Assembly (NCBI RefSeq): GCF_021462225.1
Contig: NC_061800.1
Span: 620,001 to 684,000, forward strand
Length of the DNA: 64,000 bases
Reading direction: 5' to 3'
Source of the DNA: Girardinichthys multiradiatus
Taxonomy: Eukaryota; Chordata; Actinopteri; Cyprinodontiformes; Goodeidae
Shown here: piece by piece, positions 47,912 through 60,570 of the stretch
Layout: every line of letters begins with the position of its first letter
How positions within the stretch are numbered: position 1 is the first letter of the stretch
Notes under the pieces: generated by a model
What the model was told of the DNA's origin: nothing
The model's input: the letters and a program-made list of their open reading frames with translations, nothing else
The model's database searches: none
Translations under genes and position numbers: made by a program

Positions 47912-48022
47912 CGTCTCTCCTGTTGAGCTTGGCGTAGAAGGCAGAATAACTGGCCGAGGACTGAGATGAGCTCTGAAACGATGAGTGTGGTAATGCTGAT
48001 GCGAGAGGACCATTGCAATTAT
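47912..48022 (-). CDS. cntnap: CNTNAP-family exon: start of the F5/8C (discoidin) domain
   Basis: A 111-base exon. The acceptor is TTTTGTTTTCCAG (AG at 48023-48024) and the donor is GACG|GTGGGT (GT at 47910-47911). It begins in phase 1 and ends in phase 1, so it joins cleanly to 44213-44406. It encodes NCNGPLASALPHSSFQSSSQ followed by SASYSAFYAKLNRRD. The NC cysteine opens the discoidin domain and should pair with the cysteine of FGCSY in 5870-6017. PLASALP and AKLNRRDG are hallmarks of CNTNAP3/4/5-type proteins. The preceding exon, with the signal peptide, must end with one base of a codon; I could not identify it in 48025-64000. Confidence 0.92.
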
Positions 48023-50249
48023 CTGGAAAACAAAACAAAAACACCGCAGTTCAGAACCTGTTATTGTCAGATGTGAGCAGTTTGAATCTCGTTGCATATG
48101 TAACTTCCCAAGCTGTGATTCGCTCTGCAGACAGTAATTATGTAAAATGTTCCAGGCATTGTTACACATTAGTTCAAAGGGTTCCTCTACCTGCCTGTGG
48201 TGGAGTTTAAATGCAGAAAACCTGAAAAATACCATCATTGTTTCACTCATCTATTCCCAGATGCCTGCAACAGTCTGGTAACCCCTGCAGTCCCTTACAA
48301 ACTGCAGCACAAACACTGTGCCCACTTCTCTGTTTTTGTGTGTCTGTGTTCTTAATCCAAGACTGTGAGATTACATCACATACAACCAGCAGCAGATTAG
48401 GAGTACTGTGTTCTAGAGCTGTCAGTTTATTGCGTTCTGATCCTTCTAGCCTATAAGAGCCTCTTTCAGTGTGTTTGAGCTGCATTAAGGCCTGGGTCTG
48501 AGATCATAATGAAAACTGGCACCAGCCTGATTACAATTATCCCTCAGCCTTCTCAATCAGTCGTCTGGCTGAGTGAAGGGCAGTCCTTTGTTTTTGGGTG
48601 TCACTCTGCTTGGAGCTCAGATGGATTCTGGGCACATCTGGAGCAGCAATTGGACATCCATCTGGCCGACAAGAGCTCAGCAGAAGTGACAGCGTGATCT
48701 GGTGCGCTTTTAGAATGTCCTGCTGAATTTCAGTCGACCTGACTTGACTTCTCTCACATCATTTGCCAAGAGATTTTTCTAATCCTTATTTCAAGTGTGA
48801 CTAATGTGGATCATGCTGTTTTTTCCTGTTCTCAAATTACAGTTGAGCTGTAGTGCATTTCACGTGTTCATGGGGAAAATGAAAGCGCTGGCACGACATC
48901 TTAACAGACCACAGAAAGCAGTGGGGTTATCATTCAAGAAAGGTTCTCCTTATCTATGAAGTCTGCTTGATGCACTGTTTGCTTCCCACCCACTATTTAT
49001 TACTCCATCCTTTCATTCTGCACCCATCTTTTTAAGTTTCTCTCCTCTTTGACGTGAGCTTCCCTTCATTCAAACACTATTCATAGTAAGGTCTTGACAG
49101 CTTTACAGAAAGGAAGGAACTTGAGCATCAACAGTCTCATGTTTTGTCATGGTTTGAAAATGTTGCGTAAGTGTAGTGAAAGTTAGCAGACTGTTATCAC
49201 AGATTTGTTCTCAGGCGTGATGTCCAGCCTGTGAAACTCCGAATGACTTATGGACATAGGATGATTTGCCTGCAAAGCACTTCGAGGCCTGTGGGATGGA
49301 TCAAAATCTTCTGAAGCAGACTCCAAATCTGTGCGCTGACCTCAGGGGCTTTTTTTTTTTTTTTTGCTAAATGATAACACACTTGCATCTTGGTGAACAG
49401 ATATAATACATGCATGGTGGTGGCAGAGAGAGAACCTTTCATTAGTCTTGGAATCTACACGTCAGCTGCAAGCAAACAAGACATGGGTTTTCTGCTGAAG
49501 ATGTACTGTATGTTGGCTCTTGTCTGTGTCTGGGATAACAAACACATGTAAAAGACTGGAAGGAAGCTTGTTTTGGGTTATGTTTGGAATGCTATAAATA
49601 AAGCTATATGAACAGTGTACATAAAACTACCAGATTTTGTGGCACCCAGCCTTTAGATGTTTGGTTCATGACACATGATGTTGACCAAGAACAGAAACTG
49701 CTGTTTTTCAAGCCCCAGTATAATGTGGTGTTGTCCTTTAACAGTTCAGTATTATTATGCATTATTAACATTATCTTAAACGTTTTCTTTTCCACATTAT
49801 GTTTTCGTCATTGTACGGAAGAGTTGAGCTGTTTACTGCAAAAGAATTTCATATGAACATTAAGGGTAAAATAATAAAGAAATAAAACATTATCCACACC
49901 ACTTGGACTCAAATAGTATTTATGTTTTGTTTAGACTTTTTTAGCAGAAAAAGGAAAAGAATTACAAATAATAAACTTCTGATTCAAGGTTTGGATTCAG
50001 GAAATTATTCATTCAGCCTATTCATTCATTCAGAAAGCATTGCATTCTCCTTCATGTTATGTAACCTTTTTACTGCTATTTGCTTTATTGTGCTCAAGGT
50101 TGTGCATGGGATGAATTTTAAGGATTTGTAATGTACTGAAATCTATCATATTTAAAACCAAATAGAGTAATCTGTCCCTTTGCTTAGTTGTGTTACATTG
50201 TCTCCAAATAAAAATGCTCTATTAACACACTTTTATTGCAAGTAGTTAT
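48023..50249. other. Upstream CNTNAP intron, no gene seen
   Basis: No exon with a signal peptide and a phase-1 donor was recognised on the minus strand. A T run lies at 49350-49365. Otherwise unremarkable. Confidence 0.5.
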
Positions 50250-50607
50250 CAGTCAGTCATTTTCTACCACTTATTCCATAGTGGGTCGCGGGGGAGCTGG
50301 TGTCTATCTCCAGCAGTCTATGGGCAAGAGGCAGGAGACACCCTGGACAGGTCGCCAGTCCATCGCAGGGCAACACACAAACAACCATGCACACTCATTC
50401 ATACACCTAAGGGCAATTTAGAGTGACCAATTAACCTAACAGGCATGTCTTTGTACTGTGGGAGGAAGCCGGAGTTCCCAGGGAGAACCTACGCATGCAC
50501 GGTTAGAACATGCAAACTCCATGCAGAAAGATTCCCGGCCGGGAATCAAACCCAGGACCTTCTTGCTGTAAGGTAACAGTGCTACCAACTGCACCACTGT
50601 GCAGCCC
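50250..50607 (-). repeat. SINE-like dispersed repeat with tRNA-like head, copy 2
   Basis: The second copy of the 13346-13705 repeat, same orientation. It shares CCATAGTGGGTCGCGGGGGA, GGACAGGTCGCCAGTCCATC and CTTCTTGCTG, and runs to GCAGCCC at 50607. The box B-like part has decayed (GGTTTGATTCC on the minus strand). No clear target duplication was found; its right edge is followed within 20 bases by an L2 tail. Confidence 0.8.
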
Positions 50608-50627
50608 ATAAAACAAATTCAATTCAA

Positions 50628-50717
50628 TTCAGTTTATTTATATAACGCCAATTCACAACACATGTCGTCTCAAGGAACTTCAGGTTCATACATTCCAATT
50701 AATCGTAACCATTGAAC
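50628..50717 (-). mobile_element. L2 LINE 3' tail, minus strand
   Basis: Starts with AATTCAATTCAATTCAGTTT, the complement of the GAATT tail. It then has CCAATTCACAACACATGTCG and CTCAAGG, matching the complement of 35979-36041. Only about 90 bases remain. Confidence 0.85.
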
Positions 50718-53630
50718 AGTGACTGTGAAATTATTATATGCAGTCGATACAAATATGATTCAAGCATAAAACCTTTGAAACACTAGTGTGTGATCGTAGT
50801 TTTTGTCATTGCTCTGTGCTCGCTCAGTCGCCCATTTGCCACTTCCTGCATCTGACCCCTAGGGGATGCAGCACTGACTTCAGAGGACCCAGGTTAAGAG
50901 TGCTGCCTGCTGAGCTTCATCCGCCACCACTTTACTTTTATCCACTGCCTCTTCTTTCTCTATAGAGGCCGAGAGATACAGCTAGATGTGGCTGAGTGAG
51001 AGGACACAGCAGTAGCAAATGGCTTTTTGACCCACTGTTTCGAAGCCTGTGGACCCCATTGGCGTAAAGATGGAAGTTTCATCTGAGATCCCAGCCTTCA
51101 GAGAACAGTTCAACAGCTTTCCTTCTACCCCAAGTAGAAAAGAGCATGTTCCAAAGTCCCTCACACTTTAATCTAATAGAAAATATTGTTTCCAAAATTG
51201 GACAAGTTCTCATTCAGCCAGTGTCTCCTAGTTTATTTAGTACTCTCAGACCCCTGAGGGGCTGACTCAGAGGGAAGAGAGTGTAAATGACTGACTGATC
51301 GACGGACAAGTCCAGCTTTTTGAAGTGATTTACTGAGTTGATGACCAGCACTGTACATTACTCCTGCTCACAGTACGGGCCATTGGAAAGAACCAAAGCC
51401 TTGAAATTATTACATGTCATCATTTTAGTGTTTTCTTTTCAACGCAGTGCAGGTTTTGATTCTATGAGCTGCGATAGCCACAAAATAGGATTGAGGAAGA
51501 CTAATTCTAGGGTGTACATATTTCTAAATAAACCAGGTTTGTTTCATTGTTTTATATGATTTAAAAGCCAATATAAAGTACACAGCTTAGAATGAATTGT
51601 GTACCATTGTACTTCTGATATTTGGACACCAATGTAAGTGTGTGTGTGTGTGTGTGTGTGTGTCTGTGTGTGTGTTTGTGTGTGTGGTGGGAGTGCATGG
51701 ATATGGGTATGTCTGTGGATATATCCTTGGTTATCTGCCATGATAACACTACAGCTCTCAACGGCACAGAGCAATAAGCTTTGAAACATCAGGCTCAGCT
51801 ACACAAGCAAACCTTAATAATAGGATCAATTCTGCTTACTGTTGGATTTTTCACTGCATTTTCTGACAATAAAAAAACATGAAACATTTCAAAGATTATC
51901 TTTAATGTCTATAAAGAACCCTTGCACCATTTGCTGCTTTCATTTCAGAAAAGAAACAAGGTTCCTGTCGTTCTTTCCTAAATCAATGATAGCAATTATG
52001 CTTAGATTCAGAAAGAATTCAGGCTGCTCTTTGTCCTGTTCTTTATCATTTATTCGATATCAGGGTCATGTGGAGTGAAAATCTGTAATTAACTTTGTAC
52101 AAATTATCTCGAAGGACACGTGGCACAGAGTGGGACAGGAAAGCTGTGTGGCTGCAGGTTTGGCTTCAGGCTGGAATAAAATTTTGTTTCTTTTTTGCTA
52201 GATCCAGAGCTTCTCCCAACATACAAAGTGATGCTGTTGCATAAAAAAGCCAACAAATGTTTCACACAATAAAGTGATATTTGTGCATGTAGGCAGATAT
52301 TTAGGTGCTGTAGTCAAAAAGACTCTTCTACATACCAAACTCATGAAGCCTGAGTTTCGGCTTGGAAACTGAAATGAAAAAAAGATGCCAAAGAAATATT
52401 CCTAAAAATAGAACATGGAATAGTTGTAGGCAAACGGCAGTGCTAGAAGAAGGAGTCTGTCCTGATCCTCTTTACTGGAAGGATGAAACCCGCGTGATTA
52501 AAGTTACTGCTGTCCAATCAGAGTTCAGCTCACACTGGTAGCTTTGAGGAGACCCAACAGAGAAAGTTTTCCTAAGACAGCAGCAGGAGTCGGTCACAAG
52601 TCGTCTAGATGGCAAAAGATTACAGTTTCTAATCATGCAAGCAACTTCTTCTCAGCTGGCAACAATTAACACTGAAAGTTCTAAAGAGGCTTCCTGTTAA
52701 TTTAACCAATCCATGCAGTTTCACTTAGTGGAAAATACCCATCTCATTTAATATTTAAGGCCAAAATGCTGCATTCCCTGTGATGTTCAAGGGAATTAAA
52801 CTTACACAGGTATTCATGATGATACAGTCTGTCGTGTGTGGTTTTATGCACTTTATTGAAATATTTCTAGAGTCTAGATTTTTTTTTTACAATAACTTAT
52901 TTCAGATTATATGTAATATAAATACTAATCAACAACTTGAAAGTAAAAGAAATGATAAAGAAAGAATAAGAGATGTGACAAATTAATTGCCCCCTGACCA
53001 ACCACTGGTTGTGCCAGCCATGGTGGCCAAAAAGTGTTTGTATGACCTGCAATGAGTTTTTTAAGTCAGCGTGGAGGATAACTTTGGACAACTTTTTGGT
53101 GAATTGTTTTAATTAAGCCATATTAGAGGATTTAGAACATCAACAGTCTGTTTATGAAAACACCACATTATTTTTCTTAGACTTAGGTCAAACTTGGTCC
53201 TTCAACACCTTAATTTTATAAGCCATTCAGAGGTGGGTTTCATGGTCTGCTTTGGATCAGTATCCAGCTGCATAACACATAATCTTAAGGTCACCAACTG
53301 GTGGCCAGACATTGTCATTCTGGAATTTTTGCTAAAAAGCAGAACTGATTGCTCCATAAATTACAGCAAGTAATCTGTGTGTGTCCCTGACACTGCAAAG
53401 CAATCCCTGACCATCCCACTAACAACATGTTTAATTGTAGGTATGATGTTCTGTTTTAAACAGTTTTCTCTTCTATCCACAGATTATTTTCCACAAGTCT
53501 TGGCGATCATTGAGATGTTTTTAGAATATGGCCTTGAAACTCTCTCATGGAGGCCATTTTGCCCAGTTTATTTCTTAATAATAAATTATGAGCTCTGACC
53601 TTGGGGTAGGTGAGGTATGCTGTGTTTTAG
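50718..53630. other. Upstream CNTNAP intron, no gene seen
   Basis: A GT dinucleotide run lies at 51636-51686 with interruptions. The part at about 53100-53480 has the look of an old dispersed repeat, but I could not assign it. No exon recognised. Confidence 0.5.
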
Positions 53631-53639
53631 ATGTTTAGA

Positions 53640-53830
53640 TGTTCTGTGACCTCCTGGATGAGTGGTTGATGCACTCCTGGAGTGTTTTTGGAAGGCCTGC
53701 CACTCCATGGAAGGGTTTCCACAGTTACATATTGTGTCCATTTGCAGATAATAGCTATAATTGTGGTGTGCAGGAGTCCCACAGCCTTAAACATGGCTTT
53801 GTGACCATTTCCAGGTTGACTGATGCCATT
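53640..53830 (-). pseudogene. Tc1 transposase N-terminal fragment
   Basis: Minus-strand translation reads GNGHKAMFKAVGLLHTTIIA, then PWSGRPSKNTPG and LIQEVTEH. This is the helix-turn-helix region plus the GRP motif of an old Tc1 family, in one frame but heavily substituted. The catalytic domain is not found next to it. Related, also decayed sequence lies at 59990-60570 on the plus strand. Confidence 0.55.
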
Positions 53831-54087
53831 CACTTAGTTTCTCATCTTTTTTTTAATTTCTTTAAATTATGTGTTGCTTTTTGAAGTCTTTTACCCTACA
53901 TGTTTTCCAACAGGTTCTGTTGAAGTTATTTTTTTCATTTTGCAGGTCAGAAAGTAATCAAGCCCAGGTGTGGCTGGTGAAAGTAAAGTCATATCTTCTA
54001 TAAATGTCTTTAATCACAATTAATATATGATTTAATGAGGAGGTGATACGATTTCTCTATATAAATGAAATCATCAAGCATCCGACC

Positions 54088-54232
54088 ATATGCAGAGGGT
54101 ACAGTCCTCGAAGCGGCCGTCCAGAGTTCGAGTCCCGGACCCAACGACGAATGTCTCCCCCTCTCTCTACCCCTTTTTCCAGTCTGCCTACTGTCAAAAA
54201 AATTAAAAATAGGCCACTAGTGCCGAAAATAT
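54088..54232 (+). repeat. tRNA-derived SINE fragment
   Basis: Contains a box B-like GTTCGAGTCC at 54126-54135, followed by CGGACCCAACGACGAATGTC, a C/T-rich stretch (TCTCCCCCTCTCTCTACCCC) and AGGCCACTAGTGCCGA near the end. I know this arrangement from teleost tRNA SINEs. The 5' part with box A is poorly preserved. It differs from the SINE at 10103-10250 in its tail. Confidence 0.6.
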
Positions 54233-55229
54233 ATCTTTAAATGAAATCATCAATTGTAAACTGAACTTTGTATGTTCTTCGGTTGTCTTTATCTGATAAA
54301 AACATAGGAAATCTGTAAGGGGAGAAATACTCTATAAGTTCTGTCATTACTATGTTTTTACTACTATTATTCTGTCAAGAAACCAAATCAGCAAGGATTT
54401 CTTCTCAATCTGTAGTTGTAGTCCTGGTGTTAAAACCCATGACCAGTTTTACAGAACTGTGGATGAACTAGGTGGAGATGTTTTACAGTAGATGGGTGCA
54501 CCCTGCCATGTGAAGGATGCTGCCCTTTACAAAAAAACTCAGAAATATTGTTCCCTTTGTTTTTTACCATGGGTTACCTAGAAACTGTAATATGTGTAAA
54601 CCAGGATGCGTGTAGAATGTGGGTAAACCTACCTACAGTTAAATCACATACTCTTTTAAACAGAGCATCTTTTCATGCTATTTTCTCCTGACAGTCAGCA
54701 GCTCTAGGATTTCATTTAGTTTAGTTGCTGACTTAGCAGCCCGGTCCATTCTGCTGAAGGAGACCATGTGTCACAAACATGAATTTGTTTCTTCTGCGGC
54801 CATTATATTCTGTTGAACAATCTTTTGAACTGAGTATTTAAAAATATTTTGAGATCTCAAATATTTAGACTTCTCTTAACCCACTCAAGACTGTGGAGAA
54901 GATGGTGGACTTTTGAAAAACACCACCTCCACACACCCCCCTCACCATCCTCAACAACACTGTTTCTGCTGTGGACCACTTCCGGTGTCTACGAACCACC
55001 ACACTAGAGTCAATTGTGTATATTTGTACATTTAAAAAGATATTTATTATTGAAAGCAAAGTGTGCCGCAGTCAAATTCCTTCTTTGTCTGTACAAACTT
55101 GACAATAAAGCTGATTCTGATTCTTCAGCCAATTCTCAAATTTATTTAAACCTCACAATGTTCTCAAACATTTCCTATCATTTAGTCTTTACTATACATT
55201 TTTGCGTAACTTAAAAAAAAAACGTTTAT
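54233..55229. other. Upstream CNTNAP intron, no gene seen
   Basis: AT-rich; no coding similarity. The part at 54880-55110, ending ACAATAAAGCTGATTCTGAT, resembles the 3' end of a fish LINE, but I cannot place it in a family. Confidence 0.4.
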
Positions 55230-55356
<127 letters not shown>

Positions 55357-55766
55357 CAGTACAGACCAAAAGTTCGGACACACCTTCTCATTCAAAGAGT
55401 TGTCTTTATTTTCATGACTATGAATATTGTAGCTTCACACTGAAGGCATCCAAACTATGAATTAACACATGTGGAATTATATACTGAACAAAAAAGTGTG
55501 AAACAACGGAAAATATGTCTTATATCCTAGGTTCTTCAAAGTAGCCACTTTTTGCTTTGATTACTGCTCCGCACACTCTTGGCATTCTGTCGATGAACTT
55601 CAAGAGGTAGTCACCTGAAATGGTTTTCACTTCACAGGTGTGCCCTGTCAGGTTTAATAAGTGGGATTTCAAATAAATGGGGTTGGGACCATCAGTTGTG
55701 TTGTGCAGGAGGTGGATACAGTACACAGCTGATAGTCCTACTGAATAGACTGTTAGAATTTGTATT

Positions 55767-56712
55767 ATGGCAAGAAAAAAGCAGCTAAGTAAAGAAAAAC
55801 GAGTGGCCATCATTACTTTAAGAAATAAAGGTCAGTCAGTCCGAACAATTGGGAAAACTTTGAAAGTGTCCCCAAGTGCAGTCGCAAGAACCATCAAGCG
55901 CTACAAAGAAACTGGTTCACATGAAGACCGCCCCAGGAAAGGAAGACCAAGAGTCACCTCTGATGCAAACGATAAGTTCATCCGAGTCACCAGCCTCAGA
56001 AATCGCAGATTAACAGCAGCTCAGATTAGAGAACAGGTCAATGCCACACAGAGTTCTAGCAGCAGACACATCTCTAGAACAACTGTTAAGAGGAGACTGT
56101 GTGAATCAGGCCTTCATGGTAAAATAGCTGCTAGGAAACCACTGCTGAGGACAGGCAACAAGCAGAAGAGACTTGTTTGGGCTAAAGAACACAAGGAATG
56201 GACATTAGACCAGTGGAAATCTGTGCTTTGGTCTGATGAGTCCAAGTTTGAGCTCCTTGGTTCCAACCACCGTGTCTTTGTGCGGCGCAGAAGAGGTGAA
56301 CGGATGGACTCTACATGCCTGGTTCCCACCGTGAAGCATGGAGGAGGAGGTGTGATGGTGTGGGGGTGCGTTGCTGGTGACACTGTTGGGGATTTATTCA
56401 AAATTGAAGACATACTGAACCAGCATGGCTATCACAGCATCTTGCAGCGCCATGCTATTCCATCCGGTTTGCGTTTAGTTGGACCGTCATTTATTTTTCA
56501 ACAGGACAATGACCCCAAACACACCTTGGGGTGAGCTGGACCGCAGAGTGAAGGCAAAAGGGCCAAGTGCTAAGCATCTCTGGGAACTCCTTCAAGACTG
56601 TTGGAAAACCATTTCAGGTGACTACCTCTTGAAGCTCATCAACAGAATGCCAAGAGTGTGCGGAGCAGTAATCAATGCAAAAGGTGGCTACTTTGAAGAA
56701 CCTAGAATATAA
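55767..56712 (+). pseudogene. Tc1 transposase lacking the catalytic glutamate region
   Basis: From ATG 55767 (MARKKQLSKEKRVAIITLRN) 255 codons are open. They hold a helix-turn-helix with VSPSAVARTIKRY, a GRPR AT-hook-like motif at 59-62, a second helix-turn-helix (ISRTTVKRRL), D157 (WSDESKF) and D247 (FQQDNDPKHT). At about 56525 the sequence jumps to GELDRRVKAKGPSAKHLWEL in another frame, running to YFEEPRI and a stop at 56710. The missing piece would carry the segment with the third catalytic residue (the NPIE motif). This copy cannot make an active enzyme but could be moved by a related transposase. Confidence 0.93.
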
Positions 56713-56764
56713 GACATATTTTCAGTTGTTTCACACGTTTTGTTCAGTATATAATTCAATTTGA

Positions 56765-57195
56765 AAAGACTCACAAAGAGAGGGTTGGCAATTAGAAAGG
56801 TTTAATGATGTGAAATTAAACGGATATTTCTTTGGCGCTCGGACCTGGGAGGAAGACATGAATGCTGAGAATGACATGAGCTAAGATGAACATTTGTAAG
56901 GTTTAGATTTAGAGATGTCTTCCCCCTGATCCGACACTGGTGGTGGATTGGCGGCCAGGGAGCGAAGAAGCCAGGAGTAGATGTGAAGGAAGATGGTGGG
57001 GAGGAGGAGGGATGAGCTCGGCTGAGAAACGAGGAGGAACACAGCCGAAGGTCCTTCAAAAACAAGGCATCGGAAGGTGATTGGATGATGAATCAGGTGG
57101 ACAGGATGCTGATTGGAAGGCCGGGAGACGCACGGGGAAGTCATTGGATGGTGGAGACAGCGAGGGTGAGTCTTTCATTCTGAATTTTCGTTTGA
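56765..57195. mobile_element. Unidentified insertion inside the Tc1 right terminal repeat
   Basis: Splits the repeat between CAGTATATAATTC and TTTCCACATGTGTTAATTC, which are contiguous (as complement) at 55455-55490. The inserted text begins CAATTTGAAAAGACTCACAA and ends TTTTCGTTTGAACTCAATTT. So a short CAATTTGA/TTTGAACTCAATT-like similarity exists at both edges. It is purine-rich (GGAGGAGGAGGGATGAGC) and has no coding similarity. A small non-autonomous element is likely; the family is unknown. Confidence 0.5.
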
Positions 57196-57322
57196 ACTCA
57201 ATTTCCACATGTGTTAATTCATAGTTTTGATGCCTTCATTGTGAAACTACAATATTCATAGTCATGAAAATAAAGAAAACTCTGAATGAGAAGGTGTGTC
57301 CAAACCTTTGGCCTGTACTGTA

Positions 57323-59686
57323 TGTGTATGTAGTTGCTACAATGACGTTAGAAAAAAAAAAAAACGTCAATTATGTGATGTTCCTAAAAGCTGTATTTTT
57401 TGTAAAATAAAGCTGGTGGTTAACCTTTGTGCCATCCTAGTCAAATGACACATTTGTGTTTGTGATATGCAAGTTCTTCTAATCTAAAAAAACTAAAAAA
57501 TGTTCCCTACATGTAAATTTACTTTGAGTCATGCACATTTCTTAATGTACGTGCCTTCAGGGATATGCTTCTTCTTCAGCCTAGAGTATGTAAGATTTCT
57601 TCAGTGTTGTTATTTAAAATCTGGAGCTTTTAGGATTATTGCCTATTTTACCACTATTAATGGTTGCCTCTCGTGTACGTTTCACATTCTGCTGTGCCCT
57701 GCCATGCCTATGGAGTTACTGTCTAAAAAGGTTTGAGATTTTTCTGGATCTTTATTTATTTTTATTGCTGTGTTTGAGTTGCCACTGCGGATCCACGTGT
57801 CTACACGGGGTCCTCTATCTTTAGTCTTAGAACTCTTCTTTTACCAAGTTCAGCTTTTAAAGAAATAGTTCCAGAAGGGCCCTAAAACAAACTGCTCAAC
57901 ACGTACATTCAATTCTAAAACAATGGTATGTGGAAATGCAAGTACAGTCAATCACACCAAGCATAAGTATAAATCATAAAAGCTGGTGAATACATCCTCC
58001 AACTTAAAAACGGCAACATTTAATCAGCATTCTGAGATAAACTAAGTACATCCAGTGTTTCAGATGGTTGTTGGATTGTCTGTTGCAGTAATAACTAATT
58101 GTGTTTCGAATGACCTTATCGATGTCCCTCCACCCATTTTTATTTTTATTTTACAATATAAAATGCAAATATAAAATAACCGTATAAGTAAACTAAAATA
58201 AATACAAAAAAGTATTAGATACAAAACCATCATAAATCCCATAAAACCGATGTAACACAACATTTAACTTTTAAAGAAAACAAGGCTAACTGAATCTAAA
58301 CATCATATTTGATATTTAGTGGACTATTGTTTTTCAAGAATATTCCTAGCCGACAAACTCAGGGGGCATTCCTGCTAGATCTGACTGACACACCAACATA
58401 CTTGTCTCTGTACGGGGACACAAACTAGAATTAAAGCTGAGACATGGCACTTATGACTTTGTTAAAAGCTTATATGTATCTGTTTTTATGAGCTGTGACA
58501 GAGCCTAGAGAGGTGGTCTGCCGGAAGAGGGTGCAGAAGTTAATCAACACACAGACCACAGAGTCAATATTATCAAAGGGTACAGAGATAGTATCTGGTA
58601 TCAGAGTAGCCTCAGACCTCTGTGTGGTATTGACAAAGCTTCATACGATACCCTGCTTGGACTAACAGCTTGGTGACCTCTGCTTAGCAATAGTCCAAGT
58701 GGAGCAGAGGTATCAGTTCACAATTAGCTCTGAACGTCGGCAGAATTCAGGAAGCACACATCAATACAAATGATTGAGAAACATGGGCCACTTTACTGTA
58801 GTGCTTTATTTCGCTGAACCCAGAAACTAATCTAAAGGGACCTGGCAGCATTTACAGGCAGCCTGCAGTGTGATTTATCAATGACTTTAATGATGATAAA
58901 AACATGAATTATTTAGCCTTCAGTCAGGAAGCCGGTGAAATAAGAAACAGGTTAATTTTCCTCCAGAACTTTGAATCACTGTGGAAGATTCTTATTATTT
59001 TCCAGCTCAGTGCAGACAAGGTGATACCGGGAGAATGACAAAGAGGGACCGAGCAACAACAAGGCCCGATTACAGAAATACGCCTGCAGGCTTATTGTGG
59101 TAATAACCGAAAGGAAAGTTGGTCCTTCCATTTAAAAGTGGATGCTGAGGCTCAAAATATCTAATAATTTTGTGGCCCAAAAGAAGTACATATGTCAAGT
59201 AACCAGATGCTGTCTGACATTAGAAAGTAGTAACATAACAGGGTATTTTTAGTTTGTTGTTTTTTTCTAAAGACACAAATAAAAAAGGAAGTAATGTTTA
59301 TATCCACTGGCACTATATTATTTGTTGAATACATTCCTTTTGTAGTCACGAGTCAAATTTCCAAGTTCCAAGTTGGAAAATTATACAGAAATGGCAAAGG
59401 TTTGCCACCATACCTAAAAATATGGCTGCTGCTTGTTTAAAGCATAGCTGCAGTAATAAACTATTTCAAACGTTTTTATCTTAATAAAATGTACAAATAC
59501 ATGTACAAAATCTGTTAGTGAACAAGTTTCTTTGGTTTTTGAACGAACAAAAATAAGTTCACTGTTTATCCCACTGGTTTTAACTCACAACTGGAACATG
59601 GTTGAGTTTGATTTGGTGCTGTTCCCAAACTCATGCTCCAAATTTAGGGGTAAATACGTAGCTACCCGCAGTTCTTCTAGGTTGAC
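57323..59686. other. Upstream CNTNAP intron, no gene seen
   Basis: AT-rich; no coding similarity or repeat structure that I can support. Confidence 0.5.
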
Positions 59687-59890
59687 ACTAGCTATGTTTA
59701 CATTGACACCAGTAATCAGAATAAACAGCAGATCGTACTAAAAATGTGTCATGTAAACATGTCAGTCGGAATATTCTGATCGGATTCAGCAGGATCGGAA
59801 TGAAATTGTAATCCGATTGAGAGGGGTGGTTTATGCCGATTGACAATCTGATTGGCATGCATGTAAACACTTTTACAGGCTCAAGTTATT
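59687..59890. repeat. MITE-like repeat with GTAAACA/TGTTTAC blocks
   Basis: Contains TATGTTTACATTGACACCAG near the left and GGCATGCATGTAAACACTTT near the right, an inverted arrangement. In between come CATGTAAACATGTCAGTCGG and several GATCGGA/TCCGATT segments. I recall similar text as a common teleost repeat of DNA-transposon origin. The exact ends and target duplication are not resolved. Confidence 0.45.
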
Positions 59891-59989
59891 CTGAATGACG
59901 CAAACTGACCTGAGTGCGCATGTGCACCCCTCGTCAATGTGATGTATTTCCAGAGCGACTAGCCACTCAAGACCTCAAAAATCAACACT

Positions 59990-60570
59990 TAAATTGGTGA
60001 CTGAGCAATAAAGACTTTGACATCTATCAGGCTGGAAAATGTTTCAAGGCCATTTCTAAGGGGTTCAGATCCTGTGAACGACAGGAGGCAGAACAACTTC
60101 CCGGGAGTGGCGGGCCTATCAGAATTACTCCAGTAGCACCTCCATAACTTATCCAGACCAAAATCTAAAGAACTGCAGAGTTCACTTGCTTTGGTTGAGG
60201 TCAGTGATCAAGATTTAACAATAAGAATGAGACTGAGCAAAATGGCATCCATAGGAGAGTTCAGAGGCTAGAGCCACTGCTGACATAAAGGAACACAAAG
60301 GCCTGTCTCACATTTGCCAAAAAAACATCCTGATGATCCCCAAGACGTGTGAGAACATATTCTCCTGATTGATTAGAGAAAAATGAAACATTTTTGAAGG
60401 TGTGCTTTCTATCACATCTGGTGTAACTCAGCATTTCACAGCAATATACCAACATGGTGCTGGTAGTGTAATGGTCTGGCACTGCATATATCTGCCCATC
60501 ATTTTGTGACTCTCAAGCCCAAACACACTTGAGAATCACCGCCAGCTATCTCAAATGATTGATGACAATA
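59990..60570 (+). pseudogene. Very old Tc1 transposase remnant
   Basis: Scattered across frames: AGKCFKAISKGFRSCER (helix-turn-helix), ITPVAPP near a RTAEFTCFG stretch, LTFAKKTS or FAKKHPDDPQDV, and FTAIYQHGAGSVMVW. The last corresponds to the (I/V)PTVKHGGGSVMVWG block of Tc1 transposases. Numerous stops and frameshifts make it far older than the copies at 11647 and 36101. No terminal repeats recognised. Confidence 0.6.

Larger units (their letters stand above)
55357..57320 (+). mobile_element. Tc1-type transposon, internally deleted, with an insertion in its right terminal repeat
   Basis: Left end CAGTACAGACCAAAAGTTCG at 55357, right end complement ...GGCCTGTACTG at 57320, followed by TA. 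The terminal repeats are unusually long, about 255 bases (55357-55612). On the right they run from about 56607 to 57320 but are split by some 430 foreign bases at about 56765-57195. The family differs from the 11647 and 36101 copies. The transposase (55767-56712) is deleted and out of frame. Confidence 0.92.
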
